A DNA stretch of 64,000 nt, from NCBI GenBank assembly GCA_020283715.1, contig JAIQCW010000314.1, forward strand, positions 42,323-106,322, in the 5' to 3' direction. The translations under genes and the position numbers were made by a program. The notes beneath the pieces are model-generated. The model did no database searches. It had not been told where the DNA came from and saw only the letters and a program-made list of their open reading frames with translations. This document shows positions 20,601-31,600 of the stretch, piece after piece. The DNA comes from Cytauxzoon felis (Eukaryota > Apicomplexa > Aconoidasida > Piroplasmida > Theileriidae). The first letter of the stretch is position 1. Every line of letters begins with the position of its first letter.

Positions 20601-22082
20601 TACACCTCCATTATCTCCGGGTGTAAAACTACTAAGCTCATTTGTAAGTTCTTTTATCACATGACCGTATATTGTTATCCGATTTATCTTTTGATTTTCT
20701 GGAATAGGGTGTTTAAAACCTTTATACGTTCGATCACTGCCACTTTCTTCAACTGCTGTAACACTAATTGTATCATTACCAGGACGTCCTTTGTATGCAG
20801 CATTCTCCCCAAGCTTAACTTCAAATTTCCCTTTAACATCATCAAGTTTACTTTGAAGTGTTTGAAGACCAGCACCTGGACTTTCTGGATTTACACCTTG
20901 AAGTTCAGTTTCTACCTCCCATGAATTCCCTCTCTTATAATATTTCCAAGGCTGTTGGCCTGTACTAACACAGACAATTAGAGGAAATTCATGATCGTCA
21001 TCTCCAGTTTGGCGATAATATACATAGACTGCTGTAACACCTGTATTCCCTTGTACTCCACTCAATACCTGATCGTTATGAGTAACTGAATCTAAATTGA
21101 ATGTACCTCCACCACTACGTGCATGCTTATATCTAACATAATTAGTTGGTACTATATTTCCATCACCATCCTTCTTTTCAACTTTAATTTGATTGGTTCC
21201 AGATCCATATAAAGCACCCTTATCAGCTTGGTCACTGGTAGGTGCTACACTTGTATCAATTTCAATTCCTCCACCACCTTTTTTCATTTCATTCATCTGA
21301 TCCCATGTCCATAATATTAATTATGTATCCTCTTTCCACTCTTCGTGGTTGTCTCATTTATTTCCCCCTCCAGCTCCCATGGATCGCTTCCGAGTTAAAA
21401 GTAAAACTTACATAATTTCCCGTCTTCTGTAATAAATGCAGCATGAGAATCACCAACACTCATCTTTTTTATTCTAATTGACGAGAAAAATGAACGCTCA
21501 GGAAACTCTAGAGTTTCAACATTGTTAACCTTTCCCTCTTCAATAACCTTCGACACATCACGTATAACACATACTGAACGCATTTCAGATTAATAATTAT
21601 CCATCATTCTCACCTTTACCATCAGATTTCAGCAAATAAACCTCATTCATAGAACACTAGAGGATGATATTCGCGTAGAAATGTTAAAGATACCTGACAA
21701 TCGATTACACTACTTAAATTATATGCGATAAATGGCTTCTTATAGACTATAAATAAATATCATATAACATTCTTCATTACCTCCTTTTACTTGGCCCCAA
21801 ATATATATATTTGGTCCATCAATTGCTACACCAAAATTCGGTCCAAAGGTGATTAGATTACAACTTTTATCATCAAAAAAGGTAGTATTTGCAGTACCCT
21901 CTGGTAATGCCGAAGGTGATCCAAATAAATGGACCTAGGAAATAGAAATAGACATAAAGCTTGAACTTGAAACATACAGTAAATTTATCCTGACAATAGG
22001 CATTAACGGTAAATAATTTGAAACTTGAAATGAATAAATTACGTAAAGTTCTACCTTTAAAAATATTTTTAAATATTCTCAT
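17621..22082 (-). CDS. RCC1-repeat protein, 11 exons, with a Tpr fragment in intron 4
   Basis: Exons 21978-22082, 21791-21934, 21614-21656, 21412-21573, 18815-18942, 18686-18777, 18543-18640, 18456-18498, 18294-18419, 17781-17980 and 17621-17742 keep one phase and give 420 aa. RCC1-like beta-propeller blades recur: FGVAIDGPNIYIWGQ, VGDSHAAFITEDGKLYCIGD, NFYGQCG, VSCGSNHTICIDDKNNIYTF, VTGSNFTILHINT, YILSSGDNKSGQCGS, LSCGNTHCISL...IYGWGNNN. The basic N-terminus could be a mitochondrial presequence, as in RCC1L-type proteins (tentative). Intron 4 (18943-21411, 2469 bp) holds a truncated Tpr-like copy between two R1 pieces. Intron 9 holds another R1 copy. Only about 120 bp separates its start from that of CWC25 on the other strand. 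Confidence 0.82.
18080..18260. repeat. R1 copy inside intron 9 of the RCC1-like gene
   Basis: CTTGCAGACGG, CACTCCCGGAGATCGTG, GGAATACCTGGAAGCGATC, GGAGCTGGAAGGGGAAG and AGCTGACGGCAGGAC. Confidence 0.8.
18985..19205. repeat. R1 copy at the downstream edge of the Tpr fragment in the RCC1 intron
   Basis: CTTGCAGACAGCTCTTC, CACTCCCGGAGATCGTG, GCAGCTGATCTCAGGGAAGC and AGCTGTCTACAAGACAACC. Confidence 0.8.
19210..21316 (-). pseudogene. Truncated Tpr/FAINT copy within an RCC1 intron
   Basis: A 640-codon open frame (19374-21296, minus) encodes several FAINT-like modules (FVYY, FPLIICV and YYKRGxTW patterns). Homology to intact members begins at an ILWTWDQM motif around 21316, the end of the third N-terminal membrane block. 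Everything upstream is missing. The frame ends at 19374; past it, 19210-19373 encode a relic of the late region (WYHYVWLSGIIYLIY) out of frame. No start region, upstream motif or C-terminal helices remain, so it is probably not a normal membrane protein. Same strand as the host gene. Confidence 0.7.
21335..21400. repeat. R1 partial copy at the upstream edge of the Tpr fragment
   Basis: CACTCTTCGTGGTTG, TTTATTTCCCCCTCCAGCTC and GGATCGCTTCCGAG. It lies within 25 bp of the RCC1 exon 4 donor and about 20 bp from the Tpr breakpoint. Confidence 0.7.
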
Positions 22083-22202
22083 TTAATATCGACTGGAGGA
22101 TAATGTGTTTTTAATTTAAAACTACAGAGATTGATTTATACTGATGTACTGTTTAAACGACGGGCACTCTATCTCATTTAATTTTTACGCCTCGTTTATA
22201 AA

Positions 22203-23347
22203 ATGTATGATGAATCCAAAGAATTATTAAAGTCTGATAAGGAACAGTGGAGTACGAATTCGAAGATAGAGGCAGAAGGCCTGGAATGGCTTTATACAGA
22301 CCCCAATCAGCAAAAGAATAAGGAAAAGGGTTTGGTAAGTCAATTAATATTTTCATATTACATTCTTTATAGGAAGCTTATTTATTAGGTGAAAGTATTC
22401 CCGGAGCTAGAGGTGAATTACAAAAAACCGATGAGTTGGAAAAAACTGGACCTCCATCTACTCTGGATAGTACCACAATAGCTTATAGACATGACGATAC
22501 CATTAGTAAATTCCGTGAAGACCCATTATTTATTATTAAAAAGCTAGAGCTTAAACAGAAACAAATTATTAACAAATACTCATCCCTCGCTGATAGTTAC
22601 GTTAAGGAGAGTCGTCGAACCATTCCTCGCTCATCCTCTGGACGCGATCAACATGATTCTGACGAGAGTAAAAGAGTTGACAGAAGGAGCCACTATTCCC
22701 GTCGTTCCTACTCCACATCACCAGATTATCGCAGGAGATCCAAGAGGTCTCCATCAAGAGATTATAAAAGAGATCGGTATAGGAGCAGAAGTAATGAAAG
22801 ATATCGCAGTATAAAATATAGTAGAGATGAATATAACAGGACATCTCGTTATAGGTCTAGTAGGTATAAACGTTCTTCGTCACCTTCTCATAGTCGCTCT
22901 CGTGATAAACATCCGCGTAAATCTAAAACATCGCGATCTCCACCAACAAAGTCTACAACTAAAGGTCCAGAAAGGCCAAAGAATGACTCTTTAAGCTACG
23001 CATTTGGTGTAACCGATGATATTCTACCACCACAGGCCATTATAGATGCAGGGAAAGCTAAAGAAAAGGAAATGATGAATAAAAGGAGAATGTACAAATC
23101 TCAGTCGTCTGATGAAGTTTTGTTAGAGGAGATGCAACGTGAGGGATCTAAACATTTGAATGAGAAGTTATCAAACATCGCAGAAATGGAGAGATTAGAG
23201 CGTTTAATGGAAGAACGTGATAAAAATATCAAGGGAGATTTCGTATCAGACTTTAAAAAGCAGATGCTTCAATCAGCAAAGATGTCTGAGATTATCAAAA
23301 GAAAGGCTGCAAAACAATACGACCCATTTAATGAAGAAGTAGTATGA
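22203..23347 (+). CDS. CWC25: Pre-mRNA splicing factor CWC25-like, 2 exons
   Basis: Exons 22203-22334 and 22373-23347 give 368 aa; the intron is 38 bp with GTAAGT...TTTATAG. LEWLYTDPN then EAYLLGESIPG, followed by KFREDPLFIIKKLELKQ, matches the CWC25 core (DWMY, YLLG, DPL). A basic Arg/Ser-rich stretch (about aa 105-230; many RS and RSR pairs) follows, then a charged helical tail ending KQYDPFNEEVV. CWC25 acts in the spliceosome at the first catalytic step. The usual N-terminal Cir_N segment (KKSWHP-like) is not seen; only about 120 bp separates this start from the divergent RCC1-like gene. Confidence 0.7.
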
Positions 23348-23412
23348 AAGAACAGATGCACGAAATATAATTTCAACCTTTAATTTAATTTCATATTTAA
23401 ATACATTTCATA

Positions 23413-23774
23413 ATGTACAAGTTAGAGGTAAGCTGTATTTCATCCACAACCGCTGATATATAGTTGGTAGAGTTCATGTCCAAAAACTTGACTATAGATG
23501 TCGTTGAAAATATTGAATACTCAGAACGTGTCCACGATGGTACTGTAGAAATGAGGTATTTAGATTTTTGATTAATTTAATTACTTAAAGATGGGTTTCT
23601 TTACCTAGGGATCATCCATTGTTTTTACTGGATCCTAGTGATGAATACCGGAAAGGTATATTAAATGAAGTAGAATGGAGAAGTTTAGGTATTAAAATGT
23701 CACGTGGATGGTATCATTGTGGAAATTCACCCTTCGAATACAATATATTCATATTCATGAGACATAAGGATTGA
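23413..23774 (+). CDS. CKS1: CKS1-type cyclin-dependent kinase regulatory subunit, 3 exons
   Basis: Exons 23413-23427, 23464-23555 and 23609-23774 give 90 aa, typical for CKS. Conserved pattern: NIEYSERVHD, then NEVEWRSLGIKMSRGWYHCG and a C-terminal FEYNIFIFMRH in place of PEPHILLFRR. CKS proteins bind CDKs and phosphorylated substrates. The first exon is only five codons. Two sites deviate: the HxPEPHIL signature is degenerate (SPFEYNIF), and the EYRHV segment reads EMRDH. Each exon is too short to stand out as an ORF. Confidence 0.82.
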
Positions 23775-23797
23775 TTATATTCGTATTGAATATCTCA

Positions 23798-23930
23798 CCA
23801 CCTGAGGTCCAACACTAACTACACTTCATCCACGATCTCTGGGAGTGGCTTTACTCTTTAGAGATAGGTAATTGGAAGAGCTGACGGCAGGATCAACCTC
23901 TGGTGGAAAAGTCTCCACAGCTAGTGGAAT
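23798..23930. repeat. R1 copy
   Basis: CCACCTGAGGTCCAACAC, GATCTCTGGGAGTGG, TAGAGATAGGTAATTGG and GAGCTGACGGCAGGATC. Between CKS1 and the PAQR-like gene. Confidence 0.75.
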
Positions 23931-23998
23931 AAGTGGATATATATTCAGGTGTATGATGAAGTGGGTCGTGATTCATATATTCATAGATTTACACTATT

Positions 23999-25065
23999 TT
24001 AGTGATATTTTACGGTGGTATTATTTGCTAGTACTGCAATGAAAATTGATGTGGATGATAGAGTATGTACAACATCAAGGTGGTGATAATATCCTGGTAT
24101 AGGATTAGGTGATCCAAGATAATAAACAATTTCACCGACCGCAGCTACACTTAATGATAAAACCATAAGTAAAGGAGTGTCGTATATGTTTATTTTATAC
24201 AAATAAAATGCTGATATGACATGAATCGTTGATATGGAAGTGAAAATGAGTAATCGAATACGTGTTGGGGCATTGACAAGATCATACATTAACATACCAA
24301 CTATACCTAAAATTTTAATGCATAAATATATGTATACAACATAATCCATAGAAAATCCTTCTTTAATTACATGCACGCATAGTTCGTGCTGAAAACACAT
24401 TCCATTTGAGGCCCTATCCTTGTATTGCAGACAGCTTCTCTATTTATTTCCCCCTCCGCTTCCCTTAGATCAGCTACGGGTATTACAGTTGAGCCCAATC
24501 TACTACCTTCTGCCACGATCTACGGGAGTGGCTTTACTCTTTAGAGATAGGTAAATAGAAGAGCTGTCTGCAAGACGAAGATAGTTGGATTGGACCTCGA
24601 GTGGAACAGTGGTTGTAACCTCATGTGAGATCTGTCTGTAAGACCAACGGTGTATGCGATGGAAAGATTGATAGACTTTAAGTTATATATATTAAACATA
24701 CTAAATACAATAAGTGCCCATTGTAGAAGTATGATAGCAGATATATAGATATTTTTTGATGCGAGAATGTTACAGGGTAAGAGTATACCACCTATAATGA
24801 GTAGAATGCCTGTATAATCGATCCTTCTTAATACATTGAAGAAGTCTATGGGATAAAATTTAAAATGATATATAGCGCTGGCAGCTAAATTAAATGTACA
24901 GCATACAAGTGTCACTGAAAATTGTAGTAGTGATCCTTTATTAACATAATTTTTAGTTAATAATACATAAGCAAATGGGAATATTAAGGACATGAGCAAT
25001 TGTATCCTACCGTGTATAAATGATCTTTCATAATGTAAATCATTTTTTCCCATTTTCATTAACAA
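23999..25065 (-). CDS. PAQR/HlyIII-like seven-helix membrane protein, 2 exons
   Basis: Exons 24702-25065 and 23999-24360 give 241 aa in phase (donor GTATGT, acceptor TTAAAG). Strongly hydrophobic, about seven helices. Family motifs: SAIYHF near the first third, RRIDYTGILLIIGG in the middle, and HHLDVVHTL near the end; these His/Asp residues form the metal site in PAQR/HlyIII proteins. Members range from adiponectin receptors (ceramidase-like) to bacterial hemolysin-III-named proteins. Activity here is unknown and the name does not imply a toxin. The intron (24361-24701) carries an R1 copy. Start could be 25065 or the ATG four codons in. Confidence 0.7.
24398..24655. repeat. R1 copy inside the PAQR-like intron
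   Basis: TTGCAGACAGCTTCTCTATT, CTTCCCTTAGATCAGCTACG, GATCTACGGGAGTGG and AGCTGTCTGCAAGACGAAG. Confidence 0.8.
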
Positions 25066-25299
25066 TATATTTGTAATAATAAAGATTATCCTAAAATTAC
25101 AATTATATCATTAAAATCCCAAATTCAAACCACATCTACTTACACATCTGTGTGGATATATATACGTCATTGGGAAATTATAATAAATATCAATGATCCT
25201 CTATTTACAATTACATTGAGATCTAATATTGTAGATCCTACCGTATAGTCCATAGAAGTCATTATCTATTAATTTTTATTTTACCAGTTGATGTTCAAT

Positions 25300-25580
25300 C
25301 ATTGTCTAGACCACCGATGTCCAATCCTACTCTCTTCGTCTTGCAGGCTGCTCTCCACCCGAGATTACAACCTTGTTTCCCATTGCATGGAGCTCTTCCA
25401 ATTACCTATCTCTAAAGAGTAGACCCACTCCCGGAGATCGTGGCAGTGAAAAGGTAATGATTGGACCTCGAGTGGAATACCTGGAAGCGATCTCCGGGAG
25501 CTGGAAGGGGAAGTAAATAGAAGAGCTGACGGCAGGATTGGACCTCAGGTGGAACGGCGAGTGGAAAGATAGTTGGATTA
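25300..25580. repeat. R1 copy
   Basis: CTTGCAGGCTGCTCTCC, TTCCCATTGCATGGAGC, ACTCCCGGAGATCGTGG, ATACCTGGAAGCGATCTCC and GAGCTGACGGCAGGATTGG. Between the PAQR-like gene and the 3' end of mtIF-2. Confidence 0.8.
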
Positions 25581-25611
25581 TATATCAAGTATAGGATATA
25601 TTATGATTAGA

Positions 25612-28600
25612 TTATTGTGTTTTTTTGATGATATGATTACATCTGGATTTGATATCATTTAATAGATCTGTGTAATGATTGTATTGTTTGATGATGATTT
25701 TATTAATGATGGCGTGTTTTTTAGCATCATGATGTATGGGTACTTGGAATGCATAGATTGGGCAATATGTGAATTTATTACCGATTTCTGCTTGTATAAT
25801 ATCATTTGGTATGATTGGTCCAATACCGCCATGTATTAATTGTATTCTAACATTAAATTCATCTTGTAATAATTCTATACCATCAAGTATAGTATCAAAT
25901 GTGCCAACATAATTTGCCCTTAATATAATTGGTATAACAGGTCTTCCTATATCTTCTAATGATTGTAGAATATCTTCTGGTTGTTCATCTTGTTCTTTAA
26001 CGTCTGTTATTTTATCATTTTTAATTCTACCCCTATTCAATTTATTTTTCCAACGTTGATTCAATTCTTTATTATGTTTCTCTGAAGTCTTTTTCCATTC
26101 ATCCTCTTCATTATATGGTTCGATGTATATTGAAGTATTAGACTGATCTTCCTCATCATCGTCATCATTCTGTTCCATCATATCCAGAAACTCGTCATCT
26201 GGTTCTTCTGGGATCTTCTCACGAGTATTGTATACCATCTTCTGCTTCTATAATATTATCATGAAGATTGTAGAAAATATTCATTGTCAAGGTTACAGGC
26301 ACTATAACACCTGAGGTTAAGTCATGGTCTTCTTTCACCTCTCCTTCTCTTGCAGAGAGCTTTCCACGTGATTTACAGCCTCTGTTCCCACTCGCCGTGG
26401 AGGCCTCTTCCAATTACCTATCTCTAAAGAGTAGAGCCACTCCCGGAGATCGTGACAATGATGAATGTAATGAGGATGTAACCTCGAGTGGAATACCTGG
26501 AAGCGATCTACGGGAGCTGGAAGGGGAATTAAATAGAAGAGCTGACGGCAGGATTGGACCTCAGATGGATGCTGTCTGCAAGACGATGAAAGGTGGTGAA
26601 GATAGTGATTGGACCTGGGATGGATAAGTGGTATAGCGAGGAAAAATTATATGACGTCTCCATAATTATGGTGTATTTTATCCCCATATTAAATGTCTTT
26701 TTTTCAAATACCCATCACATGAGAACATTGTACATACACATGTTATTAACATTAATAATACAGAAAATTGGCTGATTGATCCAAAGAATCCATCATGGCT
26801 CTGTTTATCACCGCCACCAAATCCCGTAGATTCCATAAGCTCCTGAACTGTGTTAAAGGTTACACCAAAAAATCCAACGACATATAAATTATCCTTAACG
26901 TGACGACCAATCCAGCCGTCAGGGAAATGTAATGTGCTGAAGAATACGTAAAGGCAAATCAAATAAGGGACACCACCTATAAGCCATACATAATGATAGT
27001 ATTGTCTATAGACGCTGCCGTCATTCTCCCATCTAGCACCTGGACCATGACCGCTATCTCCTAATGTATCCATTACAGCCAATACAAAGTTAGGTATTGC
27101 ACATGTAACCGCAATCCATAAATCAATTTTCTCAGCCCTCTCAGGATCAATTAAAGAATATGGGGATATCGTGGGGTAAAAGGCGTAAATGGTTCCAAGC
27201 GAAAACGATAACATTAAAATAGGAGACCAATGCTCCTTATTATCAAAATACACCAACTCTTTAAAAGTACCCTGTCTAGACATCATATTAAGATAAGGTT
27301 TAAGTTCAGCTTTAGATAATGCTTTGTTTGCTTCTTTTTCAGTTAAAAGTCTCCATTCCATTTGGAAATTCTTCGTACCTCTTCCATAATATTTATGAGG
27401 TTTATTACCAGCTCCAGTTTCATTTGTTTGAAAATATGCAAGTAATGGCTTCGTGTGTTGAGTATCTTCCTCCCTGTAATATACTTTAAATGGCTTACTA
27501 GTTTCAATAGATATATTAGCTGTAGATATTCCTTCTACATTCTGCCCATTAAATTTGAATGTAACATTTGTATTAATAGGACTATTAGGTTTATGTTCAT
27601 ATGCCACATATCCTGAGGGAACCGTAGAGTCACCGGAATTCTTCTCAACTTCTATATCTGTTCCCTTCGTTCTATATTTAATCTTTTTATCAACACCCGC
27701 AGACAGAGGCCTCTTATCTAATTTAATTGTATAATTGGGACCACCAGAGGGAGTAAAACCCTGAGAACCACCCACGGCTGTGTTAAGTTCTGTATCAGTG
27801 ACTGCATTTTCTCCAGTAGAAACACTCGGATCTTTATTGGTAAAGCCGGAACCTGCATCATTCCATTCACTGGCAGTCTTACCTGCCTTGTACCATGATT
27901 TAGTTGTACTATTTTCATATATACATATCACCATTGGCTTCTCTGGAGTGATAATCTTATAATAAACATAAACTGCTGTAACATTAGTAAATGTTGTTCT
28001 CATATTAGCAGTCAATCCGCCTGTACCAGTCATATCCACATCACTATGTGTAATATTTTTCAGTATAAATCGATTAGTACTAGAATGTTTATAGCATCTC
28101 CACGTAGTACTCTCTTCACCACCAGCAACATTAGTTTTATTAACCGTTTGCTTCGTAACTGTAATTTCTATATCCCCTGACTTGTAGAGGCCTCCATCAG
28201 CATTATTAGCAGTAGGTGCTTGACCTATATCAATTTCAACTCCACCACCACCGCTACCACTTCCAGCTCCCATTTGCTTCACTTCATTCCACGTCCATAA
28301 TGCGCCAGTGAGAGCAAGAAAGAAAGCCGTGAATGCATATTGTACAACAACCAATTTATAATCATAATCATCCCAAAAGAATTTATTATAAAAATATTTG
28401 TATGTGTTATGGACGATGAAGGTGACGAATGAAGATGCGGGTATTCCAGCGCCGTACATTGTAGAGTTCCAATTAACAGCAAACCCAAAGTTGGAGGAAA
28501 ATCCATTGGCAAATGTAATTGAAACAACGGACCAATAAAAGAGTTCGAAATTCCCGTAATCATCACCACTAATGAATAAGAAATATGATACAACGGTGGC

Positions 28601-31600
28601 AAGAAACATAATCCATATAGCAATACAGGAAATTATCCTTTTAAACATATCCTTAGTTTTTTTATTGGCTTCATTATTACCAAATGCTGCATCACTAACC
28701 CATGTTACTACGTTTGCTAAAAATGTAGACGTTAAACTTGCCAATTCCATGGGATTGTGAATTTTATAGATAAACAATGGTACAGTACATTGTGGAAAAT
28801 GAAACCTCTTAACAACATGATTGGCACAAAGCATAGCTATACGATGTGGAGTCAACATGACAAATCCATTTAAAAACATAGCCGCCTTTCCTAACCCTTC
28901 GGGAGCACCCATTTTATAACAGTATCCTTATCTCCATTTTCTTTACCCCAAATTATCCCTCTCCCCGTTATTTAAAGAAACAAAATATCCTTGTGCAAAT
29001 TATCAAGTCCATTCCTTCCACTCGCGTGGAGCCTCTTCTAATTACCTATCTCTAAAGAGTGTAGCCACTCCCAGAGATCGTGGCTGTAAATATTCCAATT
29101 CATATCGTTTACGGAGCAGCTGTAGCAAGAGTTATATGTTTACCGATACTAGTATGAGCTGAACTAGTATTATCTGTATATCTTCTTATCTCATCAATTG
29201 TGTCACTGGCTTTTTTATTAGAAGCATCATTTTATCTTGACTATTAATTTGTGTAATATCATTATTCCAGTAAGTAACAACCTCTTTTATTGGACCGCCG
29301 ATATCTAGAGCATCTTTCAGAGCTTGCGCATTTGTTACAAGATCAGCGCCTGTAACAGTGTCATCAACCTTCTTTCTAGCGGCGTCAACATTAGTTTTGA
29401 AAGGACTAGTATTATAAGTATGTTGACCACCACTACGGTCGTTATAATTTTTACCAGTCATGTGATTATGTAATTTTTCTAATTGTACACACATAGTTTC
29501 CTTCACATCAGTTCCATCTTTATTCACAAATTCCCCGAAGACATCAGATTTAAATCTAAAGAATGATATAATTAAATTTAAAGTCCATTGCCGTACAATG
29601 TCTGGCCATCTCATTAAGCTTAGATTCAATTTTATTCTTATCACTACCGCCAGGTAGACCTCCTGATGCATCTATATCCAAATCCGAATGTTTTACCCAC
29701 TTCTTACCTCTACCATACCAATTATTATTATTGCTCTGTTGAAAATACAAAAGTAGAGGTGTATCGAGTTTAGGATCACCATCAGACTTTTTTTCATAAA
29801 ATACCCATACTTTAGCTCCAGAGGCAATAGTTATAGTTTCGGTTTTATTTTTAGGAATCCCTTTCAACAATTCACCATTATGCTTAAATTTAACATCAGC
29901 AAGTTGACCAGTACTGTTGCTATGACTGTATGCTACATATCCCTCAGGTACATTATCGCCAGAACCCTCCTTCTTCTCAACAGTAATTACCCTATTAGAA
30001 GGATTGTTATCATTACCCGTTACATATTTAATTGAAGCGGCGGCACCTTTCTCCTTAGGAACATAATCCAATTTTAAAATATATTCCAGTGGAGTATAAC
30101 CTTTATCTGTACCTGCAGGGGTATCAAGTTTAGTTTTAATTCCATCGAGTTTTTGTTTAAGTTGTTCTCCAATTGAGGGCCCTGGATTTATTTGCTCATA
30201 ACTGGTACCACCACTAGGGGCTGCATTCTTCCATGTATATCCATCACCACCCTTCTCACGTTTATACCATTTATTACTTTGACTTTGAGTACCAGTTTGA
30301 GATAAACATATCAACAAAGGTTTCTTTATATCGCTTTCATAGTATACGTACAAGCCTCCTCCGTTCTGAGTTTGAAATCCTTGGCCATCCTCTACTTCAG
30401 TAACACCCTTTATCGGTTGATTATATATTGAAATGTAATTTATTGTTCCACCAGTAGCTCCAGGAATCTGATGTTTATAACCTTTATAAGAGGTACCACT
30501 AGATTGTACTTCTGTAACATCAATCGTACCACTTGCATCAGGACGTGCTGTGTATTGAGACTCCTTTTCGAGTTTAATTTCGTATTTATCTTTGAGGCCC
30601 CTAAGTGTGGTTTCAAGTAGACCATCTTTACTACCAGCAGTTGTATCCTCTGGATTTACATTATTAAGTTGGTATTTATCATAAATCATGTAAGTTATTA
30701 ATGTTAGATTGAAGTTTGAGGGAAATGTAGGGTTCTAATAAACATATGAATGCATAACATGTAAGAGATAGCAAAATACCATTGATAATGCCACCACTTC
30801 ATAGCCTTCCAATTCTTAGCTTTACCCATACCACATGGGCCTTGTAATTTATCACCATTCTCGACTGTATCCATAACTGCAATAGCGTAAGTTGGTATGG
30901 GAATGTGGAGTGGGTTGAATAAAAGGTGAATTATCGTAAAAATTTTTCAATTCTTTAAAAGTACCCTGTCTATTAATCCTGGGCATTTCCTTTTTAAAAA
31001 GAGATCCAAGATCAGTGGCACTTAATTCGCTGGTATTTTCTTTTACAAATCTCCACCATACGAGACCTCTTGCATAATATTTATGAGGTTTATTACCAGT
31101 TGTTTGAAAGTATACAAATAGTGGTCTTGTAAGATCATCTGTCTTATAATATACTTTAAATGGTTTATTACTATCAATAGTTATATTACTGGTGTCAAAA
31201 CCTTTCAATTCTTTTCCATTAAATTTGAATGTAGCAGCAGTAATAGGACTAGCACTCGTAGGTGTATGTTTAAATTCTGTATATCCATCAGGTACATTAT
31301 CAGTTGTCTTCGTAACAGTAATTTCTGTTTCACCACTTGAACCCGTTTTATAAATCTTATCACTATTAACACCATCAATTGTGCCGCTTGTAGGGGTTTT
31401 CTCTATATGAATTACAGTTTGACTATTCGCCTGATCATTAAGTTTATCGAGATGCATTAAGAGTTTGTTATTAGTCTTGGTAGGTTCTCCATCAATACCA
31501 TTTTCTTGAGACCATTCATTATTACTAGGCTGTCTAGGATCCTTCTTCTTATAATATTCAAACGAATTTCCATCTTTGGCTACACATATCAACAAGGGTG

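Noticed and set aside
19707..20924. Plus-strand frames opposite the FAINT fragment
   Set aside because: Short shadow frames of the 640-codon minus-strand frame, without motifs.
23999..25065. PAQR/HlyIII-like protein as a true hemolysin toxin
   Set aside because: Membership in the seven-helix HlyIII/PAQR family is all the sequence shows; eukaryotic members are receptors or lipid hydrolases and there is no secretion signal.
25612..26238. The C-terminal IF-2 segment as a separate 208-aa gene
   Set aside because: Its first ATG lies just inside an acceptor site, the N-terminal IF-2 domains are missing, and exon 5 upstream joins it in exact phase.
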